DNA of 64,000 bases from Bedellia somnulentella (GCA_963576735.1 OY755176.1:16911423-16975422), one strand, 5' to 3'; positions 11,913 to 24,022 are shown, numbered from the stretch's first letter. Notes: a model not told the origin generated them from the letters alone. A program made the numbers and translations.

Positions 11913-12031
11913 AATTTTACTGATTGCATTTTTATCATCAGTATCGATCCCTTATCACAACCTGATAGTTATTTTGAAAATATATTTCATGTACAGAATT
12001 GACCTCTCTACAGATTTATTATAAGTATAGA
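11028..12031 (-). mobile_element. Non-autonomous Helitron-like element, copy 1
   Basis: On the minus strand it starts TCTATACTTATAATAAATCTG and ends GGACGATCCACTAG, followed by T. A leading TC, a CTAG end and insertion between A and T are Helitron hallmarks. No TSD is visible. It contains a large (GTCT)n/(GACA)n array (11847-11910), ACTACTCGACGGATTTTAACG and a CTAGATGGCGCC site. No Rep/helicase frame is present. The same element lies in the opposite orientation at 38450-39807, so its limits come from the comparison of the two copies. Confidence 0.75.
11847..11910. repeat. (GACA)n microsatellite
   Basis: About 16 GACA units with one interruption (GAAAGA). It is an internal component of the Helitron-like element; copy 2 has a much shorter array. 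Confidence 0.95.
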
Positions 12032-12745
12032 TTATTAAAAAGGAGGGATTGGGTTGTGTTGTTCGTTTCTTGTGTTCACATGATTTCAAAACTTCGTCAC
12101 CAGTACATAACTAAAACCTTTAGGAGAAACATAGGTCAAACAATGTCACAGAGGTTGAGCAATAATGTGTAAAACTACCGCTGCAAACCCGGGGCGGACT
12201 ACTAGTTATTAAATAACCCATCCAATAAGATAAGGTTATTTCAGCTACACTCAGGGCCGCGCCGCCCTTGTGTGCGAAGTGTGCGGCGCACACAGGCGCC
12301 AGGACTATAGGGGCGCCGCGCCCGCGCCACCTAAATTATTTTTGTTACCTACCTACCTACCTTGTTACCTAAAAGATTTAGAAGTAAGTAGGTAGAATAG
12401 CCCAACTTACGCCTTGTAAACAACAAAACATCTATTACGCTCATTGAACAAGTCTCTCAATATTTAATGTTTATTATTATTCACGTTTAAGGTTTCATTT
12501 TACGCTTAGGGTTTTATTTTACATTACTTATGTATGAGCTCAAAGTTAAAACGGCGGCAGTTCTTTTGAGCCGTAGAGGCGTCGAGTTTGTATTAGTATG
12601 TATTAGTGAGTTTGTGTTGTGTACGCAACCCGATGCGATGCGTGCGATAAAATGAACGAGATAGCCAAGACAAAACAAAACAAGTGAACAATCATTTGAT
12701 TGCAATTGTGTGTAAGGTTGATTTTTTATAATAAATAGTTAAGAA

Positions 12746-12925
12746 AGATTTGGTCTGGTTACAAGAATCTTATCAGGAAAAGAAAACAAGAAGAAGAACG
12801 TAATAAAAATGCAACTAAAATAAGTAAATAATTTACGGCTCAACCAACCATTTGGACACCATCATAAGAGACAGAAAGCAGTCAGGTCATCGATGAAAGT
12901 GTTATTAAATCTGATTAAAAAACGC
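12746..12925 (+). pseudogene. Possible hAT transposase N-terminal remnant
   Basis: One frame reads SGYKNLIRKRKQEEERNKNA, then TKISK, stop, FTAQP, with one more stop before ETESSQVIDESVIKSD. A basic SG-x-RKRK start followed by a KISxFF-like phrase is seen at the N-terminus of several insect hAT (ZMYM/THAP9-like) proteins. The fragment is short and stop-ridden. Its position inside an element with hAT ends supports the reading. Confidence 0.4.
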
Positions 12926-13214
12926 TTCAAGTAGTGGTCGGTATGAATTTTTATGTCATTTTCTACACAAATAAATGTAAGTTCTGTTTAAGATATAAAA
13001 CAAAAAACTAATTCTGAATAGAAAAAAATAATTTTTCCCGGCTGTTTTAGAGACTAGGCGGAAGGAACAGACATTAATTAATGATATTTTATCTTATGTA
13101 CTTTTTACACCGTTACACCCTTAAGCATTTAGTTAAAGCTGTGATTTAAATATTACAAATTTATTTCAGTCAAAATTTATAATTAAAAATATAATTTAAA
13201 AGTCTAAAATCGTT

Positions 13215-13624
13215 AAAAAACCGGCCAAGTGCGAGTCGGCTCACGCACGAAGGGTTCCGCACTATCATCTATAATAGAAAATTACGTTTTTGTATGGCAG
13301 CCCTCCTTTCTTATTTACTTTACTGTTATTAAATTATTTGTTTTGAAAGGTGATTTACAAGTAAATATTCTGTAAAAAAAATTAGCGTCTACTTATTAAC
13401 GTTTTCAAAATTGAGCAATAAAATACGATAAAAACACGTTTATTGTATGAAATGTTTTTTTTGTATTTGTTGTCATAGCGGCAACAGATATAAATCATTT
13501 GTGAAAATTCCAGCTTTCTAGCTATCACGTTTTATGAGATACATCCTGGAGACAGACAGACAGATAAACAGCAAAGTCTTAGTAATTGGGTCCCGTTTTA
13601 TCTTTTGGTAGGGAACCCTAAAAA
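13215..13624 (+). mobile_element. Dispersed lepidopteran-type repeat (CCGGCCAAGTGCGAGTCGG family)
   Basis: It begins AAAAAACCGGCCAAGTGCGA, contains CACGAAGGGTTCCGCAC, a GACAGACAGACAGA run and AAAGTCTTAGTAATTGGGTC, and ends GGGAACCCTAAAAA. This layout is known from very abundant lepidopteran repeats. It lies wholly inside the hAT-like element, so it inserted later or was carried along. Confidence 0.65.
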
Positions 13625-13686
13625 GAGGCGCTTCAGAGGTTCCGCACACAGGCGCTGCCTGGGGTCGGCGCGGCCCTGGCTACACT

Positions 13687-14242
13687 CACGAAAACGATGA
13701 CTAACCTCATTAGATATTACTACATCCGAGTCTAAGATCTCGACTGGAATCTTAGAAGTGCATAAAGCTGGCAGTTTATGAAGCGATAAGCCGCTTTACT
13801 GAGGCGTTTCAACTTTCCGAGGAAATACGTTATGCGAGTTCAGTTGGACTTAGGACCTGTACTTGCACTTACACGTTAAGTTGCTAGGGGTAATTGTTTT
13901 TGTTTACTTTGCTTTTATGTATCAGGGAATAAAGTTTCAGTGTTTATGTCACACAACAGTGCAGCAGTTACTAAAATAGAACTTATTAAAAAACTCTGTG
14001 TTTGTCGGTTGGCACGTTTGCTTAGGTTTTATATTTACAATTTTAGGAGATATACCTACGAGGGAGAGACAGAGATCACACATCTTTATTTGAAGGATCC
14101 TTAGTATTAAATGCCTTTGCGCAACCTTTGCATTCATACAACTCTAATAAATTCAATTCGACTAAGTCCTGAACATTAAAAAAGATACAGAAGATGATTA
14201 TATCATCCTTTTTAGTTAGTGTTTCCTTTAAAATTAATAAAT
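13687..14242. other. Non-coding spacer
   Basis: Nothing recognised. Confidence 0.35.
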
Positions 14243-14491
14243 TCATATACATACATATACTCACGGCTATAAATCCCTTAACGGGGTAGCCAGAGCTTTG
14301 GAATAAAAATTCCTTAGCCACTTTTGGAAGTTGATTGGGAAAAAGATGGAAATAATAAATGTTTTTGGTGACGGTTCTCCAACCACATCGCCCAAAAATC
14401 ACTTAATAAGCCCCTATACCCTTAGTCGCCTCTTACGATCACCCACGGGTAGAAATGGGGTAGTGTTATTCTAAGCCGACACTACACGGCA
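14243..14491 (-). mobile_element. SINE1 copy, full length
   Basis: Complete in reverse orientation, from TGCCGTGTAGTGTCGGCTTAG to GTTAAGGGATTTATAGCCG and GTGAGTATATGTATGTATAT. It is very close to the copies at 29254 and 32928 and belongs to the same GTTAAGGG subfamily. Confidence 0.88.
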
Positions 14492-15934
14492 ACATTATTA
14501 TTATAATAAATACATCAGTTTTTTTACACCCGTTGGAGTGAATATTCGTACTGTTGTTTCAATCAAATCGAAATTGTCAAGGGATAGAAATATCTAGAGT
14601 TCGTATAAAAGAGACAATACGCTAATGGATTGTTTATGTTTGGCTTCAAGCCGAAGCAATCTTTTAACGAATTCTTTCACTACTGAAAGGAGTTGAGAAA
14701 TCAGAAATTCTGTGGGAAACCGATATTGGCTTTAGCAAGTATTTTAAAAATATATTTCAACAATAATATTTATTTTATACTTTGTTCTTTTTGTTGGCTT
14801 TCTATTGCATTCAAACTTTGATCAAAATTAAAAATAATTAATAAACGTTTTATTCTGCCTCTAATCTGTGTTTCGGGCTAATCTCAGCTTTTTTACAAAG
14901 ACAATGGTAAAATAGGCAGCTAGTAAAGACTATAAATCAATTATGAGCACAAAAGATGTCTGAACACGTGAAATTGGCGGGCGAGGTTGATTAGAATTCC
15001 AAAGACGCGCTTCTACACACGAACTTGAATGTGCCAAGATCAAGGCCATATGAATGATTGTGAACATTTTTCACAAAACGTGACGTTTATGCTTAACAGA
15101 AGCAAGCTTTTATATTCGATTCAGATCTTGATTTGTTTCCTTTCAATTTCGCAAAATACATAAGTTGAAGGTATTTACCCGAGATCTTCCTTTCGATCTT
15201 TTGAGTGAGGACGACTTCGTCAAGTAGTGGTTCAGTTGAAATAATAATGTTGAATATTTTCATCCAATGTAATACAAGGCAGTATACAATTTTGAAACAT
15301 TACTATTAAGACACGTTTTCTGAACATGTCAGTCAACAATTCAGTGATGGCATGGTTAAACGTAGTAGTAGATTTTTTTAAGGCCCATGAAATTATTTTA
15401 AATATACGTACTGTATGTATATACGTAAGCGTTCTATATTAAACATGAGACGAGAGTAAATTCCCGCAGCTTTATTAAACCTGGATTACGCTTAATCCCG
15501 AAAAAGATTGATATCTCGAGCTGTCTCAGGGACTCGTCAAGGCTATGAAACAATTAATAAGATGGCGAAAAAGTTGATTAATTAAGGTATATTAAATAGG
15601 CCTTCTATTTGATAAATATATAAAGAGACGATGGAAGTAGACAAAAGCTTTTCTTGAATTAAGTATTGTGAAATTTACTAGACAAACTAATTGTAATCGT
15701 TAGTAAAAAAATTGCTTACTTAAAGAGGAAGAAAAGATATCTTCTTCTTCGACTAGTGTATCATGACATGATTCATGATACTTATTTACAATATCTTAAT
15801 ACTTTCAAGAGACCACGAAAACCTTCATTTGAAGAATATTTGAAAAAGTCATAGACGAATTTATTATCCCATATCCTGCCGTTATGGGATAATAACTGCA
15901 TTCCTACGACCTCCTTAGAGATACTATTGCAGCC
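14492..15934. other. Non-coding spacer
   Basis: AT-rich; no gene. A GGATAATAA / TTATTATCC palindrome lies around 15865-15895. Confidence 0.35.
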
Positions 15935-16238
15935 TTTTTTATTTATTTATTTATTTATTCGTTGACCACCAACAGCAAACACAACAAACATGGCACAGAA
16001 CATACAATTGTTTTACAAAGCCAATGACAGGTGATCACAATTACCGGTTCAAAACAAAAGAGGAACGAAATTAAGGCGGTTGCCCGCGAAAATACAGCAA
16101 GTACATTAGAAAAAAGAAAAATAATAATATTATAAATAACGTTTAAAAAATACAAGGAAAGAAAGAGAATAAAAATATGAACAAAACCAAAAAAAAGACC
16201 GTGAATGATGATACTATGATGGTAATGTATATAGGTAT

Positions 16239-16264
16239 GTGTGTGTGTGTGTGTGTGTGTGTGT
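16239..16264. repeat. (GT)n microsatellite
   Basis: Uninterrupted GT dinucleotides flanked by GTATG/GTGTATGTGTATGTG variants, within the LINE 3' UTR. Confidence 0.9.
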
Positions 16265-16312
16265 TCGTGTATGTGTATGTGTATATGTATGTTTTAATTA
16301 TGCTTATACTGG

Positions 16313-17673
16313 TTAACTTTGACTTGTTTTAAATGTTTCTATAACATTTTTACGAAATTCAAATCTGTTTGAAAAAAAAGGGTCCAAATCACTAAAGTTG
16401 TTGTTGAATTCGTACAAAATACGGCGGATGGGAGCATTTTGAGAGTAGTTTGTTCTTGAGCGTGCAATATGAAACAAAGATTTTTGCGTATGTCGGGTTC
16501 TGTAAGAAGGGGTGTTAATTCCGATTTGACATAAAATGTTGGGGCTATCTATGCGGTCATTCAACAAATCGTGTAAAACAGACATATCTGTAAGTAAGCG
16601 ACGTTCATCAAGTTTGAGGACTTCGTGATATTTACACGATGATACGTAATCCTTGTTCCATACTCGAGCTCTGTAATTTAAATGTTTAATGAAAGTGCGC
16701 TGCACGGATTCAATTTTATGAGCATACTTTATATATTGGGGAAACCAGACGGAGGAAGCAAACTCGAGGATACTACGAACGTAGGCATTATAAACTGTCT
16801 TTATGCAGTTGATGTCAGTAAATGGTTCACAGACTCTCATGACAAATCCTAGATTTTTGTAAGCCCTATCTACTATTTTCTCAATATGGTGTTCAAATGT
16901 AAGTTTTGAGTCTAGAGTAACTCCCAAATCTCTCACCGTATTATCTCTACCAATGGGAGTATTATCAATATAGTATGTCGCACTGATTGGTGAAGAACTA
17001 CGTGTGAATGATATAATCATACATTTAGATGCATTTACATTGATCCTATTAGTTTTATAATACCGTGTCAAGCGATCTAGGTCACTTTGAATATTTTGAC
17101 AGTCGTTTTCATTGCGAATACTGTGATAAATTTTTGTGTCATCTGCATACATTAAAAAGTTGCAATTTTGGAAAACAGTGTATATATCATATAAATAAAC
17201 GTTAAACAACAGAGGACCTAGATGTGAACCTTGCGGAACACCAGAAGGAACATTAATGTAATCTGATTTAAAACCTCCTAACACTGCAGCTTGATGGCGA
17301 TTAAAGATGTAAGACGTTATCCACCGATACAGATTTCCTTGCACACCGAGATGATATAATTTGAGCATTAGAATAACATGGTCTGCTCGGTCAAAGGCTT
17401 TTTCGATGTCTGTATATATTGCGTCAACCTGAGCTCGCCCTTCAAGTGTATTTAGTACATAATCTGTAAATTCAATTAAATTTGTATTAACAGATTTTCC
17501 CTGTAAGAAGCCGTGTTGTTGTGGGGGAATCCCGGGTTTAACTATAGGATAAATTCGCTTGTATGCTATTTTTTCAATTATTTTACCAAAAACATTTAAA
17601 ATAGAGATTGGTCTATAATTTGAAATTTTATACTTAGGACCTTTTTTGTGTATAGGGACAATTAATGCTTCCT
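16313..17673 (-). pseudogene. LINE reverse transcriptase (Jockey/CR1-like), RT core and C-terminus
   Basis: In the minus frame downstream of the frameshift, the order is LIVPIHKKGPKYKISNYRPI, HGFLQGKSVNTNL, AIYTDIEKAFDRADH (RT motif A with its Asp), SGVPQGSHLGPLLFN (motif B), YADDTKI (motif C, Asp pair at 17138-17143) and VRDLGVTLDS, then YVRSILEFASSVWFP and the C-terminal region to the stop at 16313. All RT catalytic residues are present. The enzyme would reverse-transcribe its own RNA at a nicked target. The first in-frame ATG is 17368, but it is internal to the domain and not a real start. Confidence 0.88.
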
Positions 17674-18880
17674 ATAAAAATTGATGGAAAAAATCCTTCA
17701 CTAAATGAGCGATTAAAAATTATCGTAAGCGGTGTGGAGAGATTATTTGAACATTTCTTAATGAAATATGGTGGAATACCATCGGTACCTGCTCCCCCAT
17801 TAGGGTCAAGGGATGAAAAAAGTTTGATAACTTCTTCTGTGTCAGTGTTAATATCGCACAGAGTATTACCGGTTTCTGTGAAGGGAGGGGGTAGTGGAGG
17901 CAAGTTATATTCATCAGAAGGTTTACTAAAGACGGAGCTGAAATACTCATTAAACGCATCACAAATGGACTGCCCTGAGTCAAATGTCTTATTGTTGTGC
18001 TCAAAGATCTTAGGGTACGATGATCCTCCGCGGCGCTCTTTTATATGGGACCAGAATTGTTTGGGGTTGCGTTTAATGTTCATTTCAGTAGATATCAAAT
18101 AGTTATTATAGCTGGTTTGGTGCATAGTTTTGCATCTTTTTCGCAAAATAGAAAATTCGTCATAATCGAGAGGGCTATTTGTTCTTTTCCATCGTGAATG
18201 AGCTTTGTGTTTCTCCATCAGTGCTTTAACTAAAGGCTTGCTATACCATTTAGGATAGTTACGATTTTTGTTGCGTGTATCAAACGGGACAAATTTGCGT
18301 GTTAAATCATTGAGAGTATCATAAAAATAGTCTAAACAAGAATCAACGGAGGGTGCTTCTAACAGTGGCTGCCAAGAGATGTCACTTAGTTTTTTATTTA
18401 TAGAATCATAGTCACCTTTGCGATACCTAAATCTAGCTTGGGGTAACTCCTTAAATGGAGAAGACAGAATGTCAGTACCAATGATTTCAAGCGCGGGATG
18501 ATATTCGTCTATTTTAATGAGAGGATAATCAGAACAACGAACTTCTAGTGGCGAGTTGGAAAACAATAAATCTAAGATGTTATTTTTAGAGTTGGAAATA
18601 TAATTATATTGACTTAAGCCAAGACATGAGAACTTTTCAACTAAGTCTATTGCAGCGTTTTGCACTTCAACACTTCCGCGCCGGAGATACTTTGGTGAGT
18701 CATTTAAATCCCATTTTACATTTGGTAAGTTAAAATCTCCAAAAACATAATAATATTCACTGTGTGAATTCTTAACTATTGATTCAATCATTGCTGTAAT
18801 TTTCGTGATATGTGACACTAAGTTAGTTTGTGTGTTATGTGACCTTAGTTGTTTAATTGAACCGCGAGATTAAATAGTAC
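17634..18880 (-). pseudogene. LINE endonuclease C-terminal part and linker (same element)
   Basis: This frame begins within the APE-type endonuclease. It includes YYYVFGDFNLPNVKWD (the GDFN catalytic motif) and SNSKNNILDLLFSN (the NxxxDL segment of LINE endonucleases). A linker follows with PKWYSKPLVKALMEKHKAHS and PKQFWSHIKERRGGSSYP, then the RT start GGAGTDGIPPYF. A one-base insertion near 17674 breaks it just before LIVPIHKKG. The start of the endonuclease is missing. The plus-strand frame over 17665-18102 is only its antisense shadow. Confidence 0.85.
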
Positions 18881-19575
18881 TAGGGCTATTTAAATTGACA
18901 TACTTAATGTTTATTACATTATATAATATGTTAAAATCATATTGTGACTGGATAGTGGATACCATGTAGTTCTTCAAGGTCGACTAAAAAAAGATTACAC
19001 TAAAAGCGCGCGCTTATTTCCCTCCGCTAATTGTCATTCGAAGCACGAACCGTTCAGGTAAATGCCAACGTGCGCTTGGGTATTGTACTGTCAGTTGGTA
19101 CAGAACAGAACAAGACCTACCAACCTAACATGGGGCTTAGATTCGCGCGGGTCAACGGCACTCAATTTTAAAATGCTACGCTTTTTCACGGTTTAATTTG
19201 ATGATTGGAATTTTAGTTGGGCTATTCGCTTTGGTTTGTTTTTTGTTATGTCTTTAAATGACTAATAGTATCTACATTATAAAAAAAAAACAATTTAGAT
19301 GGTTTCGAAACTTTAGTTTTCTTTATTATTATTTCATAGAGAATTTAATTTAACTTCAGTTACGGCAACGATCCTTCGGTACAAAAAGACAAAATTAATA
19401 CCCAGTACCAACGCAAGGCGACTAGTTTACAATACATTAGAAAAGTCTGTATTGTATTGTACTGCAATAAAAAAATGTATCCTACAAATACAAAAAATAG
19501 AAGTATGATTTGGCGATCTCTTACAAACAACCTTTAAACTTTTTGCCAAAATATTTTTCCAATTATAAATTTATT
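18881..19575. other. Non-coding spacer
   Basis: No gene recognised. Confidence 0.35.
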
Positions 19576-19813
19576 ACATAACATAACATAAACGTTCACG
19601 CCGTTTATCCCCGAAGGGGTTGGCAGAGGTACCAATACTTCTGAACTCACATGGCAAGCGCCATCTAGTTTCCAGAGAAGGTACCCACGTTTTGCTTAGA
19701 CAGTGTACTCACGTGATAGGGGGCAGGCCTATCGCCGTTTTGTACGAATACACTGTCACATGACTAAGTACAACTCAGCCATGTGGGTTTCCTCACGATG
19801 TTTTCCCTCACCG
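19576..19813 (-). mobile_element. SINE2 copy, subfamily with CTAGATGGCGC, lacks tRNA head
   Basis: In reverse orientation: TTATG tail (19576-19592), CACGCCGTTTATCCCCGAAG, GGTTGGCAGAGGTACC, AGCGCCATCTAG (19657-19668) and the CACGTGATAGGGGGCAGG body, up to CCCTCACCG. The tRNA-like head is absent, consistent with 5' truncation. Confidence 0.85.
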
Positions 19814-19875
19814 CCCATTTATTAGTAAGTATACATTTCGATAAGGAAGTCATTGGTGAAATTTATAATGAAAAC

Positions 19876-20034
19876 TAGCTGACCCGGCAAACGTTGTGAA
19901 GGGAGTTTCTAGTCAACCAAAATGAAAACAAAAATGTGTGCGGAGTTACTATTATCACTTAGAAGTATAAAAATAGTTATAAACCTATTCTCAGACCTTC
20001 CGAAAACTGTGTTACGTGAATTTTATAATTAAGA
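19876..20034 (-). mobile_element. Helitron-like / ACTAGCTGACCCGGCA repeat fragment
   Basis: Starts ACTAGCTGACCCGGCAAACG and runs to AACCTATTCTCAGACCTTCC and GTGAATTTTATAATTAAGAT. These are hallmark phrases of a widespread lepidopteran repeat whose minus-strand end is CTAGT. It is short and diverged. Confidence 0.55.
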
Positions 20035-20281
20035 TATACGTTTTAGCGTTATTTTAATGTGTAAAACCACAAGTCAACGTTCAAACTTCTCGACTCCGAA
20101 CAACGTTTAAAGAAACGAATCGTGCAATTTTAATATTCGCTACATTTAGCTTAAAGCACGATCAATCTCTCACACGGGTAAATTGACATGAAGCGCGACA
20201 GGTGTGTAAAATACATCTCGTACTTCCGCCCCTTGGGTCCAAGAAGTGGTAAATGAGATATATATCAGTTATGTTATACTA

Positions 20282-20564
20282 CATACATATACTCACGGCT
20301 GTAAATCCCTAGAAGGGATAGCCAAAGCTAAGGAATTAGAAATTCCTCAGCCACTTTTGGAAAGTTGAGTGGGGAAAAGATGGTGAAATAAAGGTTGTTG
20401 GTGATGGGTCTCCAACCGCATCGCCCAAAAATTCCTTTAAAGCCCCAATACCGTTAGTCGCCTCTTACGTACACCCACCGGAAGAAATGGGGTAGTGCTA
20501 TTCTAAACCGACACTACACAGCAGATCCGACATTACACAGCAGATCCGACACTACACAGCAGCC
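20282..20564 (-). mobile_element. SINE1 copy with triplicated 5' end, 11-bp TSD
   Basis: A complete SINE1 whose 5' terminal 19 bp is present three times in tandem (20508-20526, 20527-20545, 20546-20564; CCGACACTACACAGCAGAT and variants). ATGTTATACTA flanks it at 20271-20281 and 20565-20575, so all three head units are inside the insertion. They arose before or during integration. Confidence 0.9.
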
Positions 20565-20575
20565 ATGTTATACTA

Positions 20576-23359
20576 TACATTCCTATATGATATTTGTAGT
20601 TTCTATTTCAGCAATTTGTAATCGGTGAGAATAGATTCACAATAGAACCTTATTTCTTGAAATTCTACTAGGGACGCCGCGATCATATGTAATATTTATT
20701 ACAACTAAAGCTCTAGGTTTGCTCCACATGTACAGTTTTTGTAAAAGCTACAATAACTGTTCTCTTCGTCTACAAAAACGTATACAAGACGTGAGGTCAA
20801 AGTTATTGAACTCTGTACATTCACAACAACTTTAATAACTAAGATTTTTTACATCGATGCACACGAAAAGGTCATTACGCACGCAATAGCATAAAACATG
20901 CAAATACATTCATGACGCCGCACCCCATGCACCCATCTCTGGATTATCCCCAAAACTATTGTCTAGTTAGAGTATTAAAGGCATAAATCATGATCTATTA
21001 AAGATATACCCAAACATATGTAGCACTGTCTAGACGGGGTAAATTATACTTCAAAAGCCCAGTGGTAGAATCGCGATAAGAATTTTAATCCCCACAGTAG
21101 GCAGCCCGCCCTATGAAAGTCGTCCCTAATAATCGTGAGTCAGAGACGGCATGCTAACGTGGCCGGCTATTATAGGAAATTATGGAACATGCTACCATCG
21201 TGAGCGTATTTTGTTTTTATTTGAGCGGTATGCGACTAGCGAGTCTACCGACGTATAGTGTTAAATGATCTTGATCGTACATAGATAAAAGTTGATTGAA
21301 AAGTTAAAAGCGATTAAAGCCATTAATAGGATCAGTGAAGTTGATGACATTATCAGTTTTTGGGGCTCTGTGTCCAGAAGGTTTAAGCGGGACCAAATTA
21401 ATACAGCTTAGCTGTCCGTCTTTCACCAGGCTGTATCTCATCGTAATGGTTAGGCAGTTGAAATTTACATATTCATTTTATTTCTGATTTAGCCATATCA
21501 AAGAATGTTAACGAACTGAACATGAACAACCTTACAAAATGAATATTTAAGAGGCACTCATTCAATACAACGTACTGAATTATTTTCTCGTTTCAGTTAC
21601 GTATTGATATCATAACGGCAACAGGTACGCTGAATATTTTTTTTAAAACGTAAATGTCCACAGGTTGTACTTAGTCCATTTACAAATTCTAAGATACACA
21701 TATAAAGATTTAAGTAACTGAACGTGGTCCGCACACTAAAAAGAAATGGTTTCAATACACTCTTACTTTATATAAAGATAATGTATTTTAAACTTACCAA
21801 GAATAACGTTCGTTTGCGCAGCTTACTGAAGAATTAAGATGTTATCCCTTTTCTGAAACAATAAAGAAATACTTTTAATTTCAATAACTTACTCGTGATT
21901 TCATGGTTGTCTATGTATGATGTTATTTTTATTAATAAAAGCAGCTACTACGATAGGATATGTTATCATTATACATTTTAATCCTTTGATTCCCACTGTT
22001 ATTACAACTCAAAATTATCCTTCACTCTAAACAAAAAATACCCAAAATATACCCACAGCAAATAATCACCCTGCAAATGCAGAACGTCGAAATAAAACCA
22101 TGACTTTTAAATATAAGGGTAGTTGAATGTTCTGTCGTCTCAAAAGCTTCGGTCCATTTAGGCGGAATGCACACGGGGGAGCCTCTAACGAGATTAGACC
22201 CGGGTCTGTTAGTGGCATTAGCTGTTAACACTTTGTTGATACACCAAAGAAAAAGGGATTTCTCTGAACAGAAAAACGACGGAAAGAAAAAGGGCTTGTT
22301 TACTTTACAAGTTTGTTAAACGCCTTTTGATTCTTACTTTGGAGAATCTTGGACATACTAAACTCAAGAAAAGATTTGTTTGCGAAAGATAATTTAATTG
22401 CTACCTTTTTTCTTACTTTATGTACGGTGATTAATTTGGAAAATTTGTATAAGTACAATGAAAATGGACTTCATGATGCTAATGGATGCAAAATCCCTCT
22501 TTAAAAACGAAAAATATAAAAAGTTAAAAATGCTATTGTATACCTTTTTTTTTATTTTGAGTAAAATAAGATATTCATAAAATTAATGACTCCTCAAACT
22601 CATTTTTGAGTTTGCAAAAATTTGTAAAAATATTAATTATCACAAGTTTTTTACGCTCGCAAGTTTGCGAAACAAAGTTTGTAGTTTAAATACGTGTATC
22701 AGCAAATTCAAAATCTCTTTTAAACGTCAGAAGTTAAATTTAATCTTTTTCAGATCATTAACCACCGTAACTTAGTTTTATAGCGAAAACTGTACAAATG
22801 CACCGTTCCTTGACAGAAATATTGTTGAAACTGCGACCCCACATATTACGAATACATTTTTCATGGCGTCTTCGCAAACAATATGTAAATGCGGTATAAA
22901 AATGCTATTATTTTCTCTCGCAGCTATTCCTTCGTACCGTAAATTTGCTGCAACTAAAAGTTTTGTAATAATTTCCTAGGATTGTTAACAAGTCCGGACT
23001 TCCGTATATCAGCTTTAAATAATTTTTGTTTTGTTTTACTCGTATATGTTTTTGCTGTTTGTTGCTGTTATGAAAAGATGATTAACACTGCTACTTAGCA
23101 TTTTTGTATTTTATATTAGTGCAGAATGCTAGTTTTTTGTGTTGTGATGAGTTCAGTTTCACTTTGACGCTAAAGGTTTTTCTACTGCGGGACTTCTTCG
23201 GTTATCGTAGAATAACATACGTGTGTCGGTTAAAGATTCCCTCATCATTAGCAAGCATAGTTACATATAATCTAAGATATAAATTCCAAAAAAGGGCGAA
23301 AGTTTTAGTCAAGAAAAATCTTTTTTCCAGTTTTAATTATTTTGTGTTGAAAATATTTA
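20576..23359. other. Long non-coding spacer
   Basis: About 2.8 kb without a supportable gene. Around 21050-21110 a GCCCAGTGGTAGAATCG phrase resembles a decayed tRNA-type SINE head, but no B box or tail follows. Confidence 0.35.
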
Positions 23360-23453
23360 AAAATAAAGAATGGCTGGTGAAGGGTCTCCTCCACCCACGC
23401 TGATACCAGCAGGAAAAAATGGTAAAATGTATCCTAAGCCGATACTCAACAGC
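23360..23453 (-). mobile_element. SINE1 fragment, 5' half, degenerate
   Basis: Retains the GGTGAAGGGTCTCC, CACCCACGC and TATCCTAAGCCGATACT landmarks in the expected order. The tail half is missing. Confidence 0.5.
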
Positions 23454-23861
23454 TATTAATTTTAAGCAAGCATACTTATGCATCTAAAACATTTTAATAG
23501 TCCAATGAAACTACGATTTCAGGCTTGTAACTACCAATCCTAACTCAACAACTTCATTCTAAAACATACCCCTTTCAAGTAAAACGATGAAGTGATTAAC
23601 AAAACATTACAGTAGCTGCACTCAGGGGTGTCCATCCCCTAACAAACACCCCGACATATCGATCCAGCTGTAAAAGCATTCCTCTGAGCGCTATGTTAAT
23701 GAATTTTGCAACAAAAAAACACTCAGCCTTTTTTGTGTGACGCACTTGTTTTAAATACGGTTTTGAGATAGAACACTTATTGTTTTTTGGGGTTTTGTGG
23801 CATATGTATTGGCAAAGCTAATCTAGAGAAAATAAAAAATTCGAAGGTTATATAAAACATA

Positions 23862-24022
23862 CATACATACATAAACTCATGCCATTAGTTCCCATTGGGG
23901 TAGGCAGAGACTATCGATCGCGAATTCGTACGATCCTGGGAGACCTCTCTAGCTTCGTTTATATCCATCAATCTTTTCATACATGCTCTTTTATTCTTGG
24001 TACTTCTGACACCTGTCTTTAA
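23862..24022 (-). mobile_element. RTE family B, 5'-truncated 3' end
   Basis: Reverse orientation: (CATA)n tail, TTAGTTCCCATTGGGGTAGG, CAGAGACTATCGATCGCG, GTACGATCCTGG, TCTTTTCATACATGCTCTTT. It matches the terminal 150 bases of the copy at 56593-57365 closely, with a few substitutions. It encodes the terminal residues of the RTE protein. Confidence 0.8.

Larger units (their letters stand above)
12252..13678. mobile_element. hAT-like element, 1427 bp, exact 8-bp TSD
   Basis: The ends are CAGGGCCGCGCCG and CGGCGCGGCCCTG, perfect 13-bp inverted repeats starting with CAG. They are flanked by the exact duplication GCTACACT (12244-12251 and 13679-13686). An 8-bp TSD and CAG...CTG ends place it in the hAT superfamily. 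The subterminal regions are rich in GGCGC and contain a duplicated GCGCACACAGGCGC / GCACACAGGCGCTG motif. Only a trace of transposase coding remains, and another repeat (13215-13624) is nested inside. Confidence 0.85.
15935..18880 (-). mobile_element. Jockey/CR1-like LINE, 5'-truncated, nearly intact ORF2
   Basis: The minus strand carries the end of an endonuclease domain, a full reverse transcriptase and a C-terminal region, then a 3' UTR of about 370 bases ending in GAATAAATAAATAAATAA and A. The poly(A)-type tail and RT motifs fit the Jockey/CR1 group. Only one frameshift (about 17674) interrupts coding, so this is a fairly young copy. The 5' limit near 18880 is where the endonuclease frame closes. 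No TSD was found by eye. A (GT)n run (16239-16264) lies in the 3' UTR. Confidence 0.85.

Noticed and set aside
11735..11938. Frame with repeated SVCLSVCLSV
   Set aside because: It is a translation of the GACA microsatellite.
17665..18102. 145-codon plus-strand open frame
   Set aside because: It is the antisense of the LINE linker/RT region and has no domain of its own.
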